Assembly: GCA_030704615.1 (NCBI GenBank)
Contig: CM060734.1
Span: 16,182,001-16,246,000, forward strand
From: Takakia lepidozioides
Taxonomy: Eukaryota > Streptophyta > Takakiopsida > Takakiales > Takakiaceae
Direction of reading: 5' to 3'
DNA: 64,000 nt
The notes under the pieces were generated by a model. The model saw only the letters and a program-made list of their open reading frames with translations. It was not told where the DNA came from and made no database searches. A program made the translations under genes and the position numbers. How positions within the stretch are numbered: the stretch's first letter is position 1; each line of letters begins with the position of its first letter. Below, one piece after another: positions 44,935-57,339 of this stretch.

Positions 44935-46555
44935 AAGCTGCCAAGCAATTGTGATCCTCATAATGCAAGACTCAATGACAGATTGAGTCCCATGCAGGTT
45001 TCTTGTAGCTATTGATCCACAGGGAATCATAGGTAATTTTGTGCTTGAAATCTGGCCCTCTTGGATGAATCTGGACTCACACTCTCTTTGCTCCTTCAGC
45101 TACACATGCCTCTACACAAATCATGCATTCATCCTTGCCTTGCTGCTAGTAGCTGACAATGACAGCCTAGATTTATTCTAGGAAACATCCAACTCAGCTT
45201 CTGACACTAGTTCCTATGCTGAATGCGTCTGCTAGTCTATGAAATGTAACAGGCATTCACCTTTTTGCCTCGGTTGTCCCATCATTGACTGGGGCAGAAC
45301 AGTATTCATTCCACAACTTCTCCTCATCTCTGTTACTTGTTTTTTGATACTTTCCTGTTGTCACATTGGCAGTATCATGTCAAAGTCACTCCAAACTAGA
45401 TTCACTCAACCAGCTAACTTGCAGAATTCAACATGGAAATTTAGGGCCGATTCTGATAAGAGGGAAAAACAAGGTGAAATGTGTTGAAGAAGATGCCTTC
45501 ATTAGCAGTGTCTGATTTTATAAATTGTGCCGCTGCTGCCAGTTGACCATCTACTCATGCAGGTTTGTTGTAGCTATAGAGTCAATCTAGAGCTTGAAGC
45601 CCGGCCCTCTTGGGTGAATCTACACCCACACTCTATCCCTGCTCCTTCAACTATCCATGCCTCTGCACAAATCATGCATATATCATTGCCTTGCTGCTAG
45701 CAGCTAATGATGACAGCCTAGATTTGTTATTACACCCCAACCCTATTTGGAAAAACAGGCTGAAATGTGTTGAGGAAGGTGCCTTCATTAGCAGCACCTC
45801 ATTCTATCAATTGTGCTGCCGCTACTGTTTCCACTTGCAACAATTGACCATCTACTCCAGTTGATTTCTTGTAGCTATTGATCCCTCAGCCTGAACCTGA
45901 ACATGAATCTAGACCTCTATCCCTGGTCCCTCAGCTATCCCTGCCCGTGTACAGATCATGAATACATCCCTCAGCCTTGCTGCTAGCAGCTGACAGTGAC
46001 GGTGTGAAGTTCTTCCAGAAAACACCCCAACCTAGGACTTAACAGTAGTTCCAATTCTGATCTGCAACTGCTTCTCTCTGTAGTCGAACAAGCACTCACC
46101 TTTTTGTCTCCCCACTAACTGGGGTCGGAAAGTGTTTATCCCAAAGCTTCTCTTCATCTTGTCATCTGTTTCTGGGTACTTTCATGCTGCCACATCAGCA
46201 GTAACTTGTCAAAATCACTCCAAACCACCCCACATCCAACCAACGAGCTAACTTACAACATTCAATATGTATTCAGGGCTGAGTCTGATGAGAGGGAAAA
46301 ATAGGCTGAAATAGGTTGAAGAAGAAGGTGCCCTCACCACATTGTCCTCAACCTTCTGTCATGACCCATGGAGGATTTGACTGACCATGAACCCAAGAGG
46401 ACTTGTGTGTGCGAGGTGTGTGCTGCTTCCACAGGGAATTGTAGGCAATCTGGAGTTTGAAATCCAGCCCTCTTGGATGAATTTGGACCCACACTGCTCC
46501 CTGCTCCTTCAGCTATCCATGCCTCTGCACAAATCATGCATACATCCTTGCCTTG
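44935..46555. repeat. PPR-pseudogene-associated dispersed repeat, cluster 2
   Basis: Alternating blocks of two kinds. The first has TCTTGTAGCTATTGATCC, AATCATGCAT, CCTTGCCTTGCTGCTAG and CAGCTGACA (about 44,998-45,180, 45,560-45,725, 45,868-46,010, 46,440-46,555). The second is the CATTCACCTTTTTGCC ... GGTGAAATGTGTTGAAG unit (45,250-45,500, 46,095-46,335). The same blocks surround the PPR coding remnant at 58.4-59.2 kb. The left end of the large transposon interrupts the last CCTTGCCTTGATGC block. Confidence 0.75.
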
Positions 46556-46563
46556 ATGCCAAC

Positions 46564-46770
46564 GATGCAATGGCGTGAGCGTTGCACGTGAGCGCGCGAG
46601 CGTACGCTCACGCAGGAGTGACGTGGCGTGAGCGTACGCTCACGCCAGCTGACGTGGCGTGAGCCTGCACACATGCTGACGTGGCGTGAGCGTCATGTCA
46701 GCATGCTGATGTGGCGGTAAATGATGACGTGGCACTGTCCGTCAACTGCCACGTCAGCATTAACATGCGC
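46564..46770. repeat. Left terminal inverted repeat region
   Basis: GGCGTGAGC starts at 46,572 and recurs in both orientations (GTACGCTCACGC, GACGTGGCGTGAGC x3). It pairs with the right end through GGCGTGAGC, CACGTGAGCGCG and CGCTCACGC. Confidence 0.7.
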
Positions 46771-47209
46771 CGCCTATAACCGTGGATGGTCCTATGACCG
46801 TGGAATTAATGCAGGGAATCTTGCCTAAATAGAATCAAGACGAGCGTTGAGGCCTACAATTGCAGCATCCAACATTGTGCAATTACAAATGTTTGTTTCA
46901 CTTTTACAATTACGAAGACGACAAAATATCCTCACAAAGTGTGCGCCATAAAGGCTGCCACGAGAAGACTTCCTCCCTCCTCAAATAACAATGAGAGTTA
47001 TGATCATCTTCAAAAGATGATTGTAGTGCATAGCGACAGCAAGACATGTAGACTTCGAACGGTGCAATGACAAATGTGCACTACCTAAAAGTTGTCACTC
47101 AGACCTCACTCCGTATAGTTGGAGGCCATATCATTGCACAGCCGACGAATTGATGTGAATTACACATTTCAAATCATGGTCATCCACATACCACATTACA
47201 TAGTTCATG
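46771..47209. other. Element spacer 3' of the transposase gene
   Basis: Between the left terminal repeat and the end of the transposase frame. AT-rich, no gene; presumably the 3' UTR of the minus-strand gene. Confidence 0.5.
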
Positions 47210-50200
47210 CTACCCATGTGTTGTATCCCGCTGCAAAAGAGTATCGACCTCGTTGAAACTCATAGTGGCCTGGTGAATGAAGTTGTCACGTTTGGGATCG
47301 CAAACCATCCTCCTCAAAAATATGAAATACAAATGTTTGCAGGGTATGAATTTACCTCTCTTGCCCAAACTGGTTGATAGCATATTCACAAAATCAGGAC
47401 ATGTGCAATTGGGGAAATTGGAAACCGTGATGTCGTAGGTCCTGTCATGAACAGCAGATGTGGAAGTGATGATTGTGAATACCCGACCATATCCTGGATC
47501 GGGTACTTCCGTGGTGTTCCGACACGAGCTTGGAGCATTCTTGCGGACTCCACTTTGCCAAAGTGTTCAGCGGTTGGAGGGAAACGCCGAACGAGCTTTC
47601 CATCTCGTTTGGTTGGCCACAAGTCAGGATTTGCCGGGGGGACCCGGGAGGACGCAGGAGTAGTAGCACATGCATGGAGTTGGGGTTGTCTCGCAAGGGA
47701 AAAACCTGCCTCCTCCAGCATTTCAATCTCCTGAAAGCTGAGATGTGTTCCCACCTTCACGGGCCAAACGGTTGGAGGAGATGGCTTCATCACTACGGAA
47801 GGACGCACAGTTCCATGCACACATCTGGCACAATCATCTGCGCAGAACCAGAACTTGTGGTTCTTGGCTTCTGGTTGACCGTATGGACGCATCAAGCCCG
47901 TGAAAGTCGGAGCAGGAGTTCGGGCACCACCTCTGGATATAGATGAAGTGCACTTCTCGAAATTAGTTGCCCTGATCGCTGTACATTTCACACGAGACCC
48001 GACACTTGTGCGTTCTATGTGCCAAACGTGGTCGGGGCATGCGGACTCAAGCACATCAAGGGGGTTGTTTCTCTCCTGCACCATTTCAGTGGCACGGTTT
48101 GATGCTGGAGCTTGCCGTCGTGTTGGAGGTTCCTCCACAATGGAGGTTCCGGACACGGAGCTGTCATGCAGGGGAACACGAGGCTTCGAGAAGTTATCAC
48201 GGTCTGCCCTGTGGGAATCTGAATCCGAACCAGGTGGAGTGTTCAATTTCCTCTTACAGGAGCCGAATCTCTCCTCCCCTTCAAGATGTGGAACTCTAGA
48301 AACAAGTGGCGTTCCCTGGGCATACATGCTCACCGCCCGTGCTATCTTGATTGGATCCCCAGATCTGTTTGCAGCACGCAACATCAACTCCGATTTGTCC
48401 GGACCCTTGCCACCAACCCCACCTCGTAAGAAATCACGGTATCGGGTTTGTTGTTGCAAGGCACGTATCAAATCATCTGTTGTTGCCACATACAAATCCC
48501 GACCTCGTTTCCCAGACTGCTGCAACCATGCATTGTGCACAGTTTCTGCCAAATTGCAAGATGGCATGTCTGCCATTTCCTCAATGGACATGTTCTGCAA
48601 AGAGGATAACCACACTTCAGAATAGTGCACAGGAAACAACATAAAGAAAGCAATGAGTCAAAAATATGGAAAGCAAATGTATGAATAAAGCATGAAATAG
48701 AAGCCTCGTACCATTGTCATGGCTGCTCCCCACTGTCTATACCGGAAGTGCCAAAACGCCAGCCAATCTTCCAATGCTCTCATACTCTCAAGTGATGCAG
48801 CTCCAGAAGAGAACCACCAGGCACGAATTGTCTGGAACAAAGTGTCCGCCTCCTTCATTGTTCTAGCATCTTTGTACTCTTTGCACAATTTACGGTGCTG
48901 AGTCTGCATCTCTGGTTTGATGTCCGACTTTGTATGTTTTTCCAGAGATTGTGTCCAATGGAATAGACATGTACGCTCTCTTCCTGGCATAGGCACTTTT
49001 GGGTCGCCCGATCCGAAGACAATACGAATAGCATTGAAATTTGCTTGAGCACTATCCGCCATGAAACCTGCGAAATTTGGAGATGGCAGCCCATGGCAGC
49101 CCATGACACGTATCAGGGAATTCCACATGAGCTTCTGGGATTCCGTATCCTCGGATTGCATGTCACAAACTGCAATTGTCATAACTCGTTGGTACACTGG
49201 ATCGTAGACATGACAAGCCATTGTCGTCCAATCCTTCACTCGTTTCACATGATCAAACATAAGAAAACAGTTCTGCAAGTCCCCAGTCTTTTGCATCCGC
49301 TTCACGAGGCTAACCCCACTGCCCTCCCCAACAGTCGACATTTTGAAAAGAAAAACTTTGATGGCACCTTGACCTGGGAATACATTGTCCTGGATGTAAT
49401 CGTACTTGCTCAGTCGTTTCAATTCCAAAATATTGTCTATGTAGCCTCTGATCCCAGAGCCCATTCTCAATGCATTGATCTGATGCCGAATGTTAGGTGA
49501 ACTTAAAGTGGAGAAATGATCCATGACCAGGTCCAATGCTGCACCGTCAAGTTTAGTCCCCACAGAATCTCCTTCACTCAAAATATGGCTTTCCAAGAAG
49601 GACTTGCTTGCGCCAAGAGCAATTGCAGATGTTGTTGCGGATGGGTTTCTCCCGAACTCCTGTTTGATCAACCTCGATACTGTCTCAACACTCTCCCTGT
49701 AATCCCCCTTCGAGACAGGATGGTTATGGAATCCAAAATGCACACAAGCTCTCGTCATTGTATTCAAACGGTGGACAACATAGTACATTCTTGCTCCGCA
49801 GAGCGCCAAGCAGGATGGCACAAGTTTGCAGAATTTGCAGACGAAAGTGTTTGCCGGTGGAGGGGCAGTCCCAGGCTGAAATGGATTCTCCGCCAGACCC
49901 TCCCATTCGCTTTGATTATGAACTCCAGACTGAAGAAAGTGTCTGCAATTCAAATTATCACACCTAAGGTGTCCATTGCAAACTGTCCTCCTGAAAACAA
50001 GCTTGTCATCATTCTGAATATTGGATGTTTTTGTTCTGCACCACGGGTGCCCGTCGTGTTTCTTGTCCATTCCATGCATCATGATTGTTACACCTCCAAC
50101 TCGCGGAGGAGGAGGCAGCTCGAATAGGATATCGCCATCAAAAGTCTCCGGCAAGAACTTCACAGGCACCTGCTTCAAAGATTCCCAATCAATTCCCCGC

Positions 50201-50724
50201 AACTCACTTTTGAATCCAGCCATTCCTCCCATCGCCCGCAATTTTGGAATGACACTACAAATCTCTTCTTCATCAGCTTCTGCAACCACAGTAGGAAGGA
50301 CTGGATTTGGAATTTCACTTATGTCATCATCGGAAGAATCCGAAAGCTCAACGATTGGAGTGGAGGAAGTCTGTTCTTTTTTCACCACCACCTCCCTCTT
50401 GTCTTCAACGACCGAAGCAGCAGTCCCGGGCGTCACATATGACCCAAGGGACTTTCGCCGAGGCTCTCCAAGTACTCTGTATCGACCAGGACGCACTCTC
50501 CACTGGCTGATATGAGCCGTCTCATCACGGTTTTGGAAAGAATATTTCACCAACTTCCCTTTCAGATCGTAAACCTCTTTCTCCAAAAAGATGGAGCCAT
50601 TCTGCAGCTGAAAACGGGTAGCCAAGACATGTTCCAGAACAATTGCAAATCCATTGTCAAGGACTTCCTGGGAGAACGGCACTGGTTTGTCGTCTGAGAA
50701 GAACTCCGCTTCAGAGGAAGCCAT
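47210..50724 (-). CDS. MULE-like DDE transposase with N-terminal Cys/His finger and SWIM finger
   Basis: Exon 1 (50,724-48,712) encodes 671 residues; GTACGA donor and TTTGCAG acceptor at 48,594 join it in phase to exon 2. Residues about 125-134 (IVELSDSSDDD) look like a SUMO-interacting motif. A Cys/His domain spans about 227-337 (WCRTKTS, RTVCNGHLRC, CKFC, ending ACVHFGFHNHP), which recalls WRKY/GCM1-type fingers. The DDE core shows FDHV (D491), FMADSAQANFNAI (D557) and TCLFHW (C586, H589). Exon 2 has MPSCNLAETVHNAWLQQ. Near 47,505-47,525 the frame changes; the next frame reads EVPDPGYGRVFTI and a SWIM finger (CTCPDF at about 47,400, then FIPCKHLYFIF), ending at TAG 47,210. The shift is a real lesion, an unusual splice or a sequence error. 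Cut-and-paste mobilisation of the element is the likely role. Confidence 0.75.
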
Positions 50725-51579
50725 CTTCCTTCCTCGAGTATGTTTGTACCTTGCTATCGCAGATCTAGTGTAAATCGGTTTACTGCTGTCTCCAGAACAC
50801 AGTTGAAGAATGAGCAGAGCATATGGCGGAGGAAGCTCAGATAACGACTGTGCATATTCTGTTATTCATTCCAGATATGCAGCCGTCCATTTTAATTACT
50901 TTTCTTGTGGGCCCAGTGGTCAGAGAATCCATAGGGGCAGTGTCGGCAACTGTTAAACCGTTAATCAGAACCTCATCAATAAACCCAATAACAAAGCCGA
51001 CTTCCTGGAAGCATGCCACAGGATCCGAGAATGGGATTGCAGATTAAGTAAATGTATCTATATACTACTACCAATGATCATGCGCACCTGGAAAGTTCCA
51101 AATGTGCAACGAATGTGGGGTTTGGATAACAAGGATGACCGTGTATGATATTCCAAAATTTGTCATCAAACTCTCGTTCATTTATATTTATTTGTTTAAG
51201 ACTGCGCATCAATTTCTGGGATTCGCTGTTCTTTTTAAATATTGAACCAGTTATAATTTAGAACACGCCGTTTTGTTTTGGGCGGCACACGTCAGACATC
51301 CATAACTGAATACGAACAGCTGTACACCAATTGCTGGCATGTGCACTAATAACGAAACGACTATGTGTAACGGTCACGCGGGAGGGAATCCGATGCTTCT
51401 AGAGACACGCAAGAACACAGGCAATCCCGCAAGAAATCGGGAGTCACTGCGTTTTTCTACTTTTCGCGCTTAGAGGGAGAGTGGTAGTCAAGCTGGAGAG
51501 GGTTCCTTCTAGAATACGAAAGAGAAGAAAGTCTCTTTATTTTACTTCCCTTAGAGAGAGACGCAGAGCAAGAGAGAAA
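50725..51579. promoter_or_regulatory. Divergent promoter region of the transposon genes
   Basis: About 855 bp separate the starts of the two divergently transcribed genes, so both promoters must lie here. The part next to the plus-strand gene is AT-rich (around 51,180-51,260). I see no reliable TATA boxes or repeats. Confidence 0.5.
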
Positions 51580-54500
51580 ATGACGAGGCGTCGTTTGTTG
51601 GAGAACACAGGGCCAAGGCAGCAGGTGAACGCGGAGACTGATTCACAAGAGCAGACGGAGACTGAGGCAGCGGCTGCGACACAGTCGGCGATAAGAGTGC
51701 GCCAGCCTGTGGAGGCAGAGATGAATCGCAGGGACACTGAAGAAGGTGGAAGCACGCGGAACGCCGAACCTGAAGAAGGTCAAGAAACCCTTGCGCAGAC
51801 AGAAACTCCAGCAGATGTGAGAGGGAAGAGGAAAGCTGCAGAAGGGGATCAAATTTCAAAACCTAAGAAGGTGCCAGTAAGTTTTATCATATAGTCTGTG
51901 TGATTGCCTTTCAAGGAGTCCTTCCTCTTCCATTCTTTAGCAGGAACTACTGAATCGCGAGCGTCGTTAACGCCATTCGATTCTGCTCATGAGATTTATG
52001 TACCTATGTGTTTGAAGAGAGAGTCTGCACTTACTATTCTCCCTAAACTACACTGAATGTCGTTGCCGCCAATCAGTTGCACATATATGTCATTACACAA
52101 CACCGATCCGGCAGGTTGTTATCTTTTGTGATTGTCGTTAACGCCGTTCGCTATCGCTCTCACTTTTGTTTTGAATACGGCAGTCTCGGCTTTGCATGTG
52201 TAGATTGTGCTGAATTCTTTCACACCATTCATGGTGAGTTTCCTTGATACAGAGTGATTGTCGTTACCGCCATTCACTATTTGCAAATCACTTAGTCAGA
52301 ACTGAATGGCATCGTGCAGAAAACTGTGAGGTCGAAGCCTACAGGATCAGAGGGGAAAGGATCTGGAGATGGGGACGAGTCCGCAAAAAGCTCAGAGAAT
52401 ACAGATGAAGCAGATGAATCCGAAGTGCACTACCTTGACAAGGTGAAAGAACTCATGTCATTCCAGAAGGTAAACTCTCAGGAGGTTATAAGGGACATGC
52501 TCGTATCTGGAGGGCGTCTGGACATACCTCTGTGCCGGATGATATCAATGCCTGTTGTGCGTCCACCTCTTTCCCATGACATAACAAAATTGGAGAGTGA
52601 TTTTGTGCATGGATATAGACTTGGTGCACAAGTTTTTTATGTGTCACTGACGGATATAAATGGGAAAAGCACATTAGTTTCTCCAGAGATCAGTGATAAC
52701 TGGGATGAGTGCTGGAAAGATGCCAATGAGGAGTTCGAGCTGGGCCTCATGATGGGAAAGAACACCCAGCAATTTTGCAACCACATGTTCTACGTCTGGG
52801 ACGGCAACCACCGATTGCTGGCATGGATGGGATACATTCAGAAACACCATTCGAAAGACAAAGACAAGCATGTTGCTGTGGAGGCAATGGTTTTGGATCC
52901 AGGAAACGACATCGCTAGGCTTCTTACAGCTATGCACGACGTGAACAAGTAAGTCATCCAGGAGATTTCATTCCCTCTGTAGTGTCTTGTTGATCCTCAA
53001 AAAACAGTGTTAAGGAATGCAATGTTTTCAATGTTTTTGCAGATCGACAGAGAAATCGCATGTGACAACAAGCTTGGTTCACACACTATTCCGAATTCAG
53101 AGGATTGGTCTGATGAAGCTGGATGATTTTCGGACAGTACTACCACCCAATATCATCAAGAAGTGCGAAACAGGAAGAGCTGCAGGCACTTGGTATTCTT
53201 TGACACGAGAGGCGTTTCTGGAGTACATGTATGCGGTAAGCCCGAGTCTGTAATCTGTTTACTTTTCGAATACATGTTTAGAGTCCCTTCGGAGCTAATC
53301 ACTACTTGAATGAATGCAGCAAGAACTGGCAGAGGCAGCTGAGAAGGGAAAATCCGAATATTACCGCACTACACCAGAGGAACTAAGGACATCAAAGGGT
53401 GTGGAAGCTGCAATAAAGAAGGAGTTTGAGATGCGAAGAACCAAATTGATGTCAGCCTTCGGAAAGCAGCTTAGAATAGTAGATCCTGGACTTGGTCCTG
53501 AGTTCCTTCAGCAGATCAAAACACACTATGACAAGCATGTGCATCCGGAGATGCAGCAGGAGAAATTGCACCGGCTGGCCATATCGATGGTCGACCCACA
53601 AACAAAAATAAGGTGGCTGGAGATATGGAACTCAGATCAAACAGTAAAGGACTTGAATCAGTTCCCAAAGAGCACCATACAGCCTGGCACAAAGGTGGAA
53701 GGAATCAGTGATTTGGTGTTTGATAACTGGCTCCACAAGGCTACATTTTGGAGTCAGGTGTGTATTCGAACATGCTGTTTCTTCTCTTCAAGTATGTGAT
53801 GTGTATCTTTTTTGCAATTCTGACAAATATACTATTTGCAGCTCGAAAAGCGCGCCGTCATTGTGCTGGATCAGACTTTGAAGGACCTGAACATTGCGAT
53901 TGTTTCCCCTCCCCAAATGTCATTGGAGGCATACATAAGGAAGTGGAGAGGTCTCACCTGGAGATACTGTTTTTTCCGGGAGTTCTCCAAAGATGGTAAC
54001 ATTTTACGGTCCAACGACTTTGACAGTCAGGTTGGAGGAGAGTGGGCCATGATGCGAGTTGTGTACAGGTGCAATGTCATACTTGAAACTCTACTGTTTT
54101 TTTGGGAAAAATGTGGCTTCATATGGATTGCAATCTTAGATCCAGATTGAATGTCGTTGACGACATTCACTTCTTTGTCTGAGTCATTCTTAAGCGAGTA
54201 TATGAATTCACCTGGTTAGGATCTAAGGGTGCAATTATATTGTCCCTGATTAGAATTGATAATGTCCTTGAATGGCGTTGACGACATTCACATACGGAGT
54301 TGTTGAGAGGTCCTCAAGGTTATTTAAATTTTTGTAATGTCCATAGAGGTTACAATGAGGGTTCCTCACTTCATTTTGCTGAATGTCAATGCAGACATTC
54401 AGTTGTTCTGCATTGTTTTTTCCTCTTGCGATGAATATGGAGGCTTCATAAGCTCTGTTTTAAGAAATCCAAAGTGAATGTCGTTGACGACATTCACAGC

Positions 54501-57217
54501 TGTGTCTGTATTATTCAAAAGCGACAAATTCAATTTTCATGGATTGGGGAGCTAAGTAATTGGTTTCTTTTTTGTATTTTTGTGAATGGCGTTGACGCCA
54601 TTCACATACAGTGATGTTGTGAGGTCCTCAGTGATAGGTTCGTTATGAATGTGCATTGAGTTTTCCTGGATGGTTCCTTACTCAATTTTTTTATTTCCAT
54701 CCTGTGATTTTGCTTCATTTCAGTAATAATTTGGCTTCATTCTTGAATGTCGTTGACGACATTCACTTCTATGTCTGTGTCATTTCTAATCGATTATTTG
54801 CATTCACCTGGATTAGGATGTATTTACAGTGTCATGGAATGGAATGTTCTGAATGGCGTTGACGACATTCATATCTGGAGCAGTAGTGTGGTCCTGAAAG
54901 GTCCTTGGAGCAGTTGTCAGAGCCATTTCAATCCATGTTTTATTCTTTCTGTTCTACTTGCATCTTACTCACTGAGCGCTTTTGTGGGTTGGGATTCATC
55001 TCCTTTTTTCAGGTACACGAAATATGTGCTTATGGAAGGAAATCACCTGAGCGGAATTCCCGACTATCTTGACATGTGGTCGGACCCTGCAAACGATCCA
55101 ACCATGTATACTGCAGGGATATTGAAGGACTGGAGTCCTTCTCACTTCAGAGACTGTGGGTGGTACCTTGACTGCCCACCTGAGCACACGACCTTTCAAG
55201 AACAGCATATGAAATACTTGAACAATAACGCTGAGATGCTGGCGCCTTTGACTGACGAAGAGTATCAACGAAACATAGCAACCTTGGCTGCCAAGGAGCC
55301 TGATGCTCAGGGAACGCCGCAGAAGGGAAAGAAGGCGGGCCGCAAACCAAAAGACAAGGCTGTTGATGTCATAGCCATCTCACCAGCAAAGCCAAAGGAC
55401 AAAGACAAGTCCAAAGAGAAGGAAAAGGACAAGGGGAAGGAGAATGAAAAGGAGATGGAGAGTGGGCAGGACTTTAGTGCTGGAAGATATACCCGCACTC
55501 TTCAGTGCGTGTTCGATGCCAAGCCACACCCTTCCCGTTCTGATTCAGCAGGAGAGATGAAAATTGTTAATGAGGGTTGGCTTTCGATGATGCAGAGTCG
55601 AAAGAGAGGATACACTGGGGTGCCATCCCCTACCTGGGACAATATAATCTCATTCCTCAATCTGGTGAGAATTCCAGTTTCTTTCCTTTTTCTCTGAATG
55701 TTTCGTTGGCAGTATTTCAGTCTCGTTCTTTGAAAACATTCTTGCCATCGTTCTTATAAAAAACATGTCTGTTGCAGGTGAGCACAGGTCCCACCTTCGT
55801 GTGCGGTGTGCAGAAAACTTATGCGGCCGACATTGTCATTCTCGACATCCCGGATGGCCAGGCTGTGCCAGAAGTTCTTCCAAAGGGCAAGACGCCAGGC
55901 TGGAACAAATTCGAGGACAACTACTGGAGTTGGGTATTCGGGTTCTGTAACAATTTCCTCTCTGATGCAGGGACACTTCTGCTTTTTCAGTCATGTGACA
56001 ATGATAGTCGTCGGGCATTGGCATCATACCTCAAGTCTTCAGGGTTTGAAGTTTTGCGCACATGGAATTGTGTGAACAGCCTCTACCTTGTGAAAGGGGG
56101 TTTCCCTGGTCAGCTGGTATGCCGTCTGCCTTCTGCTTGTGCTTTGATCATGAGTTTCAATTTTCTCTGCAGCTCCACTCTAGTAGAATGTTTTATGATC
56201 GACACCGATCATCAACGATTCATGGTTTTTTTTGTGTCAGAGTTCTGAATAGCCGATGTACACACTTCCACTTTAGATTGTGTTTACCACACTAACCTGC
56301 TATCTTTGGCAGACGAGGATGTTCGAGGCGATCTGCCTGCGGAGGATTCGCACATCAAAGACACCATCCTCCATCCGCAGCTTTGAGATTTCTGACCAGG
56401 GTTGTTTCGTCAACCCCCCCTATGAGCCCCATGTCGATGACATTTTGTACAACTTCATGCAGTCCAGTCAGACTCTGAAGAGACCAGATGGCACTCCCTG
56501 GAGAGGTGCAAAGGAAAAGTCACCAGCATTCATGCAAATACTGCTGGAGTCATGCAGCCACCGCTCTGCACGGGTGGTCGATCTTTCTGTGTCCACAGGT
56601 TCGTTTTCTCCCTTCCGAATTGGTTTCCTTTCAACAGTTTCATCTGCTTAAATCCCCTCCTCCAAACTGTTTATGTTCTCCTGTCTGGTGCAGGAGCAAC
56701 TTACCACGCATGCAAGGCAGGCGGAAGAAGCCTTTTTGGCATGGAGGGTGATTCTGACCTCTACAACACCGTGCTCCTCCCCCTTTTGTCTGGCTCCACT
56801 TCAGGCACACAGACTGATCGGATTCAAATTCGAAATGATGACGATCCCGAAGATAAGCAGGTCGACAACGACTTTTCATGTGAGTAAGTGCTAAACCCTC
56901 TTTGGGAGTCATACTCAATTTCTCGATAACATCAAAGTTACAGTAATAACTTTTTCAGGCTGTCTTTCAGGAAAGCCAGCGGTGGATCTTCAGGAGATAC
57001 AGTCATTTCTGGCGAGTCTGTTTTCGACAGCCCCCTTTCCAATTTTCTGCTCCCTGTTTATGCCGAAGCAATGGCACTTCACGCGTCCGAGTCCCTATCC
57101 CCTGACTTTTTAGTGGCCAGCCGTAGGTGTATCCAGCGTGGATCCGGTGTTCTAAAATACTTAGACTTAGATGCAGAGGAAGAGGGGATACATTGTACTG
57201 ACTCTGAGTCAGACTGA
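51580..57217 (+). CDS. ParB/Srx-like plus beta-class DNA-methyltransferase-like protein
   Basis: Ten exons: 51580-51876, 52320-52948, 53043-53235, 53320-53757, 53842-54068, 55013-55664, 55778-56116, 56313-56598, 56694-56883, 56959-57217. Every intron is GT-AG and phases agree, giving 1169 residues without a stop. Residues 1-150 are charged and disordered. A ParB/sulfiredoxin-like core is at about 195-320 (FYVWDGNHRLLAWMGYIQ, VEAMVLD, then an Asn/Arg-type helix region). A Lys/Glu-rich linker ends exon 6. From about 813 the order is ADIVILDIPDG (motif IV place), LSDAGTLLLFQS, EKSPAFMQILLESC, then VVDLSVSTGATYHACKAGG and GMEGDSDLY (motif I/II place), the permuted layout of prokaryotic N6A/N4C methylases. 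DPPY is replaced by DIPD and FxGSG by SVSTG; an NPPY occurs separately at about 959. Activity is therefore doubtful. Domain calls are by eye. Confidence 0.7.
51961..52275 (+). repeat. Four diverged palindromic iterons in intron 1
   Basis: GCGTCGTTAACGCCATTC (51,961), GAATGTCGTTGCCGCCAATC (52,055), GATTGTCGTTAACGCCGTTC (52,130) and GATTGTCGTTACCGCCATTC (52,256) share the core GTCGTTRNCGNC with the intron 5 palindromes. Confidence 0.75.
54149..54870 (+). repeat. Seven 20-bp palindromes in intron 5
   Basis: Consensus GAATGTCGTTGACGACATTC. Copies at 54,149-54,168, 54,270-54,289, 54,381-54,400, 54,476-54,495, 54,584-54,603, 54,745-54,764 and 54,851-54,870, spaced 95-161 bp. Several are perfect 9-bp arms around TG; one has compensating changes in both arms (GAATGGCGTTGACGCCATTC). 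Flanking words (TTCATTCACCTGG-like, GAGGTCCTCA) also repeat. Confidence 0.9.
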
Positions 57218-57339
57218 ACTGTATTCTTTTAATATTCATTTTCATATTATCTGGAAAACGTTGAATCCCCTTACTCTACCGTAGTTGTTCCTTTAGAACA
57301 AATAATAATCACAGAATCAACTTTCGTTTAAATTGCTAT

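Noticed and set aside
47447-48625. Long plus-strand frames (up to 241 codons) at 47.4-48.6 kb
   Set aside because: They are antisense to exon 2 of the transposase, which has recognisable conserved segments; the plus-strand translations show no domain features.
49045-50515. Plus-strand frames of 150-200 codons
   Set aside because: Antisense shadows of transposase exon 1, where the Cys/His finger and DDE motifs lie on the minus strand.
54149-54870. Palindromes as transcription terminators
   Set aside because: They lie in an intron of a spliced eukaryotic gene, have no U-tract, and are repeated seven times.
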